A stretch of DNA of 33,601 bases from Cymbomonas tetramitiformis (taxonomy: Eukaryota > Chlorophyta > Pyramimonadophyceae > Pyramimonadales > Pyramimonadaceae), in NCBI GenBank assembly GCA_001247695.2, contig LGRX02009817.1, positions 1 to 33,601 on the forward strand. The letters run 5' to 3'. This document shows, piece by piece, positions 28,583-33,601 of the stretch (positions within the stretch are counted from its first letter, which is position 1; each line of letters opens with the position of its first letter). A program made the translations under genes and the position numbers. Below the pieces are notes generated by a model. That model searched no databases, was not told the origin of the DNA, and worked only from the letters and a program-made list of their open reading frames with translations.

Positions 28583-28644
28583 GGGACTGTTGGGAATTAA
28601 ACCCAAGCTGAGTGGCGTTCGCCCAATACTCAGACTGCAGCCCC
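28583..28644 (-). repeat. tRNA-like folded repeat, copy 2
   Basis: Same fold as 28297-28359. The terminal stem is GGGGCTG/CAGTCCC; the middle hairpin has CTGAGT/ACTCAG and an inner GGCG/CGCC where copy 1 has GGGG/CCCC; the T-arm-like TTGGG-TTTAATT-CCCAA is identical. The changes in the inner stem keep pairing. A C-run precedes it on the plus strand. Confidence 0.5.
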
Positions 28645-28659
28645 AAAAATACCACTCAT

Positions 28660-29833
28660 CCCAGCAGGAGTATGGTGCCAAGATATGCACCCGCAAGTAG
28701 GCCTGTGCCTTAGGCAAACTAAACTAAGGTAAAGAGATGAGGCTTGCAGGCTGCACTGAGCCTGCTGCAGTCTCATGACTATTTTCTCGGCGCTGCCGCG
28801 CTCAACAATTCTGACCTCCGCAAAACGAATAATGACGGGTTTCGTTAACTGAAAAAAAAAGCTGCTCTTCAGTTCGAAACAGTCCGCGAAAAATATATAC
28901 CTTTGGTATACCTTTTCGGGAGTTTTCTTTAACTCTGCAAGTGGATCTGCACACAACAAAGCACGCCAGAGTTAGAGGGGGGAGCAGGGGCGATTAGACC
29001 CGAGGACGCACAAGTCCCGCCAGAGAATTACTCTCTGGACGCGCTGCTCCCTTTAAGTAAAAAGATAAAAACCTTCCTGTGAGGCAAAAAAAGGCTGTGA
29101 CCAAGTGTGAGCACAAGCGATGCAGCACAGAGTGCACCGCAGCTGTTCCAGCCTGCGGGCGGAATTTTAGGACTTAAGCGGTGGCCCTCGTGTCTGCAGC
29201 GAACGCGTCAAACTCCTATTAACTCAAAACGACGATCGCTCTTAATTGGAAGATGCGCTCTAAATTGGAAGATTTTTTGAAGGTCATTGTTTTGATGTTT
29301 TTTACATTATTTTAAACATATCATGCCCAAAAATTAGGGTGGTTATAATTTTGGAAGTTTTTCTCATCGTATGAGGCGGGGTTTTCAGAATTCTTACGCG
29401 TGACTCTTAGGCATATTGAGGAGTGTTCCAAAAATCCACATATGGTATTAGATCGAGATTAAAGGTTATAAAATGGAAGTAAAAAGGGAAAAATATGTAC
29501 CTGTTTTATCGTATGTTTGATATTTTCATCGATTTCAGCACAATTTTGCCAAAACCCCCCTCAAACCCTATGCTTTATCACACGCGTATTCACAAAGGGC
29601 GGGTAACATATGTAAAGGTTCTTGCTAATGGACCCGTCACGTGCTATGTTATAATGTAGTTTGCCATAAAACATATTTGAACAAATAAACTATCAAGCAC
29701 TTGCATCTCCGTGCAGATTTCTGGAGCAAATGGCCCTCTAGCGGGGGAAACCCTAAGTGGTAACACCAATATAGGGTGTAAGCACAACCACATGTGTACA
29801 TGCATGCACATACGAACTCTTGACTGCACTTAT
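28660..29833. other. Non-coding interval
   Basis: No supported gene. There are short A and T runs, AT-rich from 29260 on, and stop codons in all frames. The right end may contain the 3' untranslated region of the minus-strand gene ending at 29834. Confidence 0.5.
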
Positions 29834-30667
29834 TTACTCTTCAGAGTTCTCCAGCAGTGCTTTTAAAAGCTCGGCTTTCTCCTCACAACCTGGAATTCCG
29901 CCTTGAACACCAGATTTTGCGGTCTCATCCCAGCATGTCAACACCTCGTTCACGTCAAATGTAGACTTCATGCGAAGGGTGCGGGCACCCCGTACGAAAG
30001 CTCCAGCCTCACAGAGTTGTTCTACCGTCTCGCACGTTCTCCGTGACTGTGCTGGCAACCAGAACTGCCAGGTTATCTCCTTCCGTGAGGCATGCTGCCC
30101 CACCACCTCCACGAAATGGAGTGGGAGTGACTTACCGCCGTCCGGGAGCATAACGTTGAACCAGCACTTGTCGCTGGCTTCCCCGCCTGCAACGGTCACG
30201 GCATAGCTGCCCACAGTCATGTCCTCGAACCGGTAGTCGGCTGCCAAGTGTTCCTTCTGCGATGCCAAACGCATCCCACGGTCATATAGACTCTCGTCAA
30301 CACCGGAGAAGTGCTCATCGTCGCCATCATCCGTGCCCTCACTGCTGCTGGCAGGGCTGTTTCTGCTGTTTTGGCTGCTTTCCAGGCTTCTTCTTGCGCG
30401 CTGCAACCTGCCGACTCCGACTGCGAGTGGCAAGATCCATCTCCATATCAGTATCATCGCTGTCGCCTTCGGAGGCGGGTGAAGTTCTGCGCGCCCTGTT
30501 TTGCCTTTGTGCGCCTGAAAACCTCTTGCGAGCAGCAGGTGGATCTCCTCCTCTCCGACTCCTCTTTCCATTTGCTTCACGCACACCTGCCTCTGCACGA
30601 ACTGCGGGAGCTTCTTCACCAGCTTCTTCTGCCTCTGCACGAACTGCGGGAGCTTCTTCACCAGCAT
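29834..30667 (-). CDS. Unknown protein, C-terminal part (possible continuation of the frame at 30339)
   Basis: 277-residue frame, but only the part after about 30355 reads like protein: an acidic SSSEGTDDGDDEHFSG linker, then a compact domain (YRFEDMTVGSYAVTVAG, CWFNVMLPDGG, ITWQFWLPAQS) ending in FDVNEVLTCWDETAKS. This beta-rich pattern recalls SH3/BAH-like modules at the C-terminus of some transposon proteins, but I cannot name a family. The upstream part of this frame is a shadow of the charged protein in the next frame. It ends at TAA just left of 29836. Confidence 0.5.
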   Translation of the reverse strand: MLVKKLPQFVQRQKKLVKKLPQFVQRQVCVKQMERGVGEEEIHLLLARGFQAHKGKTGRAELHPPPKATAMILIWRWILPLAVGVGRLQRARRSLESSQNSRNSPASSSEGTDDGDDEHFSGVDESLYDRGMRLASQKEHLAADYRFEDMTVGSYAVTVAGGEASDKCWFNVMLPDGGKSLPLHFVEVVGQHASRKEITWQFWLPAQSRRTCETVEQLCEAGAFVRGARTLRMKSTFDVNEVLTCWDETAKSGVQGGIPGCEEKAELLKALLENSEE

Positions 30668-30850
30668 CTTCTGCCTTCAAAAGCTGGATCAGGCGTTCCA
30701 ACTTCTTGGTCTTGGTCGTAAGACCCCGCAGTTCAGCATTCCGCTCAGATAACACTCGGTGTAAGTGTTTATCCTCGTACCTGCGTAAGCGAACCCTAGT
30801 TTGAAACTTCTCTATACACTTCGTATTATCTTCGCATACTCTTACACCGC
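30339..30850 (-). CDS. Charged coiled-coil protein, N-terminal part (frame-shifted from the preceding entry)
   Basis: Coding-like from about 30840: RYEDKHLHRVLSERNAELRG and KTKKLERLIQLLKAED form a coiled coil. A tandem pair of 14-residue EEAGEEAPAVRAEA units follows (42-bp DNA repeat, 30590-30631 and 30632-30673), then arginine/serine-rich and lysine-rich nuclear-localisation-like tails. It stops at about 30339, exactly where the adjacent frame becomes acidic and protein-like, so the two frames probably form one gene joined by an indel, intron or frameshift. The frame is open further right to 31118 but there overlaps the plus-strand RING gene; no convincing ATG is seen. Confidence 0.45.
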
Positions 30851-30851
30851 A

Positions 30852-31322
30852 ATGACGGACTCTCACGACGACGAGACTAGAATCCTGAGGGAAGTTTTTC
30901 CCTGGATGAGTGAGGGTTTTCTTAGCGAAAATCAAGAACAAGGAACGACCTCTTCTACCGTCGTTCCGAACACACCAGGAACAACGGACTCGGACGACGA
31001 GGTTACAATCTTGCGGCAGGTTTTTCCTTGGTTGCAAAGCTCCACAACACCGACACCTGAAGACGAAGCGACGACTTCTTCTACCGGGAATCAAAGGACT
31101 CCCGCAACACAGGAGCAAGCCGCCACCACCACCAACTCGGAAAGAGAGGAAGGAAACAAGTGCGTCGTCTGCTTAGAAATAGTTTTCCCCGCGGAAACGT
31201 GGGTTTGAGGGTTAGGATGTGACTGCAAAAACGTGCTGTATCATCACCCTTGTTTCCAGGCCTACTTGGCAAGTTGCACGGATATTGCAAAATGCCCTTG
31301 TTGTAGGAAGATCTGGAGCTAG
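30852..31322 (+). CDS. RING-type zinc finger protein interrupted by an in-frame TGA
   Basis: ATG at 30852 (context CCGCAATGA). The N-terminal 100 residues are acidic and Thr/Ser-rich with an internal duplication: ETRILREVFPW and, about 45 residues later, EVTILRQVFPW. The zinc finger begins CVVCLEIVFPAETWV, then TGA (31206-31208), then in the same frame GLGCDCKNVLYHHPCF and KCPCCRKIWS before TAG (31320-31322). Cysteine and histidine spacing (C-x2-C ... C-x-C ... H-x2-C ... C-x2-C) fits a RING variant, suggesting a ubiquitin ligase. The TGA splits the domain: pseudogene, read-through, recoding or sequencing error. It is transcribed divergently from the charged protein. Confidence 0.55.
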
Positions 31323-31428
31323 AACAAGAATCCTACCTGACTTTGCTTAGACACTTGAAGGACAATAATGACAAAATAAATATAAATAAGGTATAAATGA
31401 GATCGCACTAGGCTGGTAAACGGTCGTC

Positions 31429-33601
31429 TTACCTTCTGGAAATCAGCTCAGTACAATACTTGGCCTCGCGCATAAAAGCCACAACCTCGTTGATGTCAAT
31501 ATTTTTCAGGAGTTCTTTCTCCACCACTTGTTTCTTATGCGTCACGCCGTCGAAACATACATTGAACTGCTCCGCCTTAGCATACCGCGTCTTCAAGATC
31601 CCATCGCATTTGACTGTAGATGCGCGGGTATGCGCACGTGTCAGCAGCAGTGAAAGGTCCCCCTTCGGAGGTAATCGCTCGGGATGTCGCTCTCGCACGG
31701 CCTCCACCTTCAAAGGCAAGGGGAAGGTTGCTTTCAATTCCTCGTGTCGTTGTTGGCTCACCAGATCTGGCGTTGCGGCTCGGAGTCCCAATAGACAGCT
31801 CCGCGTTGGTTGCTCCATGTCCAATACCTTGTTTCCCTTCCCCTTGCGCTTCCATTCCGGGTTGTCCATATAGCCCGGGGCGGAGTCGACGTCGGGATAA
31901 CTGGTACAAATAATCAGCCCAAGGTTCGGGTCCTCGTCCACGCCACTTGGTAGCCATTCCTTGAACCTGTCACCAAACTTGTACTTCGCTCGGACGAGCT
32001 TGTCCGGAGCGACGTAAAAGCACCAAGTATGCACCTTGCGGTCTCGTCCAGCGTGGCCACCAAACTCTTCGTTCAAGTGCGGGTCGATCCACGATTTGAA
32101 GTCAAAGTTGCAGCCGACGACGTACGTGTGCTTGTTGATGGTTGTTATCGTCCAGGCAAAGAGAAAGGCAATCCATTGTTCCAAAGATATGAACCAATGG
32201 CCTTTTTTATCCGCGGTCTTACCCCACAACAGCATCTTCAGCAACCCGAAAAAGCCATCGACGTCGTTGTGGGAGTGGCCTACGGGCAGACGGTGTAGGT
32301 AGATCTCTTTGTACAGCCCGTGGTGAACCAGGATGCAGAAGAAGGCGAAAACATGCCGGTTCCAGTTTTCCGACCCTCCGTCCATTTGCACGTGGCATGT
32401 TTGCCGAAAGTGCCGCTCCGTATTCTCCACCACATACCGTAGCAGAATATTGAGCGTCGTGAGGCACATGTTCACGTCTTTGCCAGGAACCCATGGCATA
32501 AGTAAACACATGCACAACACCGTGCCGTGCATCACGACTGCTTGCAGACGAAGGTGGAAGAAACTTCCAGCTTTGTCGCTCATCGCCTTGACCTTCACGG
32601 GGAAGTGCGGACAAACGGTGTTGTTGTTTGCCGCCCCGTCGAAACAATACGAGTCACTGATGCCGAACTGGTTGGCACTATCAGCACGGGTGTTATTGTC
32701 CTGAGCTCTCTCATTTCGATAATCACTCCGGTGCGCGTCGTTAAGCGTCTTCCAGTCCTCCAGGTCCTCCAAGTCCTTTACAGCACGGCGCTGCTTCGTC
32801 AAGATTTCGCATGTCGTGCACTTACCTGCACAATCCTTCCGCTTGCGCATGGTAATATGCTTCGCGCGGAGGTACTCGCGCAGATACTTGCGAAACTGCG
32901 TGATTTTAGCCTGATAAACGCCGCGACGCATAAGCTTGTATGCGGCATAACAATCGGCTGGTCGGATCGGATTCATTTGGAGTTTGCCGTTTTGAGGTTG
33001 TGGCTCCGCCAACGGCAAAATCTCGTGAGCAGCGTACTCCAAGAAATAAGTCCAGTTCAGGTTCGTCGGGTCGTTGTACAGCGTCAAATTCCTCTTCCTT
33101 GTGCTCTCCAGCATGCCGCCCCCACACACGTGCGCGTGCCACTTGAACCATGTGCTTTCGGGAATAAAGTGCAGTCGTCGAAACGCATCCTTGCAGACTT
33201 TCTTGCCCAGGAACGTCAGCGAGTCGAACATCTCCATTTCAAGCTTCTGCGAACCGGGCTTGAACCTACGCGCACGAGTGAGCTCCGCGACGATGTTCTC
33301 CTTGAACTGGCGACCGTTTAGCGTAGACTTCTCACGTAAGTACGCCTGCACGGGACGATACTCGAATTGGGCCAGACAGCGCCTCCCACACCTGCATTCG
33401 TTGGCGGGGTCCATCAGATCCCCGATCTTTGTCACGCTTTCCGCAGTATTGTTGGGCCCATATCCCGACGTTTTGGATTCTGCTTCCGGTTCCGAACGCT
33501 TCGCCTTTCTTGGGTTGATGGTTTTCGTCTTGCACATAAAGTCTTCCACCGTTTCATAGTAATAATCTTCTGAACCAGAAGAATTAGACGAAGCGCTAAG
33601 C
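31429..33601 (-). CDS. Large DDE-like (DUF7869-like) protein, probably transposase-derived; 5' end beyond the window
   Basis: Frame open from the right edge to 31429, about 720 residues visible. Numbering from the GTG at 33549: an N-terminal zinc-like CRCGRRC (52-58); a basic region; a CAGKCTTC cluster (240-247); then SYCFDGAANN (D304), VQMDGGSENWN (D390) and LPVGHSHNDVDGFFG (H425, H427, D429, D431). The spacing D ... D-x-GSENWN ... GHSHxDxD is that of a family often annotated DUF7869, an RNase H-like fold tied to transposons in algae, oomycetes and fungi; the family name is from memory. The C-terminal part (about 480-706) is unknown. Upstream of the GTG the frame is Ser/Glu/Tyr-rich. No terminal inverted repeats were found. 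Confidence 0.6.
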   Translation of the reverse strand, partial: LSASSNSSGSEDYYYETVEDFMCKTKTINPRKAKRSEPEAESKTSGYGPNNTAESVTKIGDLMDPANECRCGRRCLAQFEYRPVQAYLREKSTLNGRQFKENIVAELTRARRFKPGSQKLEMEMFDSLTFLGKKVCKDAFRRLHFIPESTWFKWHAHVCGGGMLESTRKRNLTLYNDPTNLNWTYFLEYAAHEILPLAEPQPQNGKLQMNPIRPADCYAAYKLMRRGVYQAKITQFRKYLREYLRAKHITMRKRKDCAGKCTTCEILTKQRRAVKDLEDLEDWKTLNDAHRSDYRNERAQDNNTRADSANQFGISDSYCFDGAANNNTVCPHFPVKVKAMSDKAGSFFHLRLQAVVMHGTVLCMCLLMPWVPGKDVNMCLTTLNILLRYVVENTERHFRQTCHVQMDGGSENWNRHVFAFFCILVHHGLYKEIYLHRLPVGHSHNDVDGFFGLLKMLLWGKTADKKGHWFISLEQWIAFLFAWTITTINKHTYVVGCNFDFKSWIDPHLNEEFGGHAGRDRKVHTWCFYVAPDKLVRAKYKFGDRFKEWLPSGVDEDPNLGLIICTSYPDVDSAPGYMDNPEWKRKGKGNKVLDMEQPTRSCLLGLRAATPDLVSQQRHEELKATFPLPLKVEAVRERHPERLPPKGDLSLLLTRAHTRASTVKCDGILKTRYAKAEQFNVCFDGVTHKKQVVEKELLKNIDINEVVAFMREAKYCTELISRR

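Overview
The window looks like nuclear DNA of a unicellular eukaryote, probably an alga, and it is dominated by retrotransposons. I base this on Ty3/gypsy-type gag and pol genes, a chromodomain, a PHD finger, a DNMT-type cytosine methyltransferase, microsatellites, and long AT-rich stretches without genes. There are no bacterial operons, Shine-Dalgarno-led genes or rRNA genes. The species cannot be fixed from sequence alone; a green (prasinophyte-like) alga is only a guess.

Layout. (1) 1-6598: the 5' part of a minus-strand element (copy A). It has a terminal repeat X (6215-6598), a leader with three hairpin repeats, and one unbroken gag-protease-unknown reading frame that runs off the left edge. 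(2) 6599-12693: mostly non-coding, AT-rich DNA with tandem repeats, a plus-strand gag joined to a chromodomain with the pol between them missing (9731-10478), and a probable LTR (11506-11938). (3) 12694-28295: a second, apparently complete copy (B) of the same family, minus strand, with a candidate 4-bp target duplication AGGA. From its 5' end (right) it carries terminal repeat X, leader, gag, protease and unknown region. A membrane-segment-rich stretch follows, then reverse transcriptase, RNase H, a C5-cytosine methyltransferase, integrase, a PHD finger and a second methyltransferase-like domain. B has several small indels; copy A is unbroken over the part visible here. (4) 28296-29833: two copies of a small tRNA-like fold, then AT-rich DNA without genes. 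(5) 29834-33601: a separate cluster. It has a charged coiled-coil protein split between two frames, a plus-strand RING-type protein with an in-frame TGA, and a large minus-strand protein with a D..D..GHSHNDVD signature, probably transposase-related.

The main point of interest is family A/B. One Ty3/gypsy-like element encodes three chromatin-related modules (cytosine methyltransferase, PHD reader, second methyltransferase). Its termini are arranged X - internal - Y - X - Y instead of as two identical LTRs. That order is the split-direct-repeat layout known from DIRS/PAT-type tyrosine-recombinase elements, yet this element encodes a DDE integrase. It could equally be a circularly permuted two-LTR form. 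Domain calls below rest on visible motifs; functions beyond them are inference.
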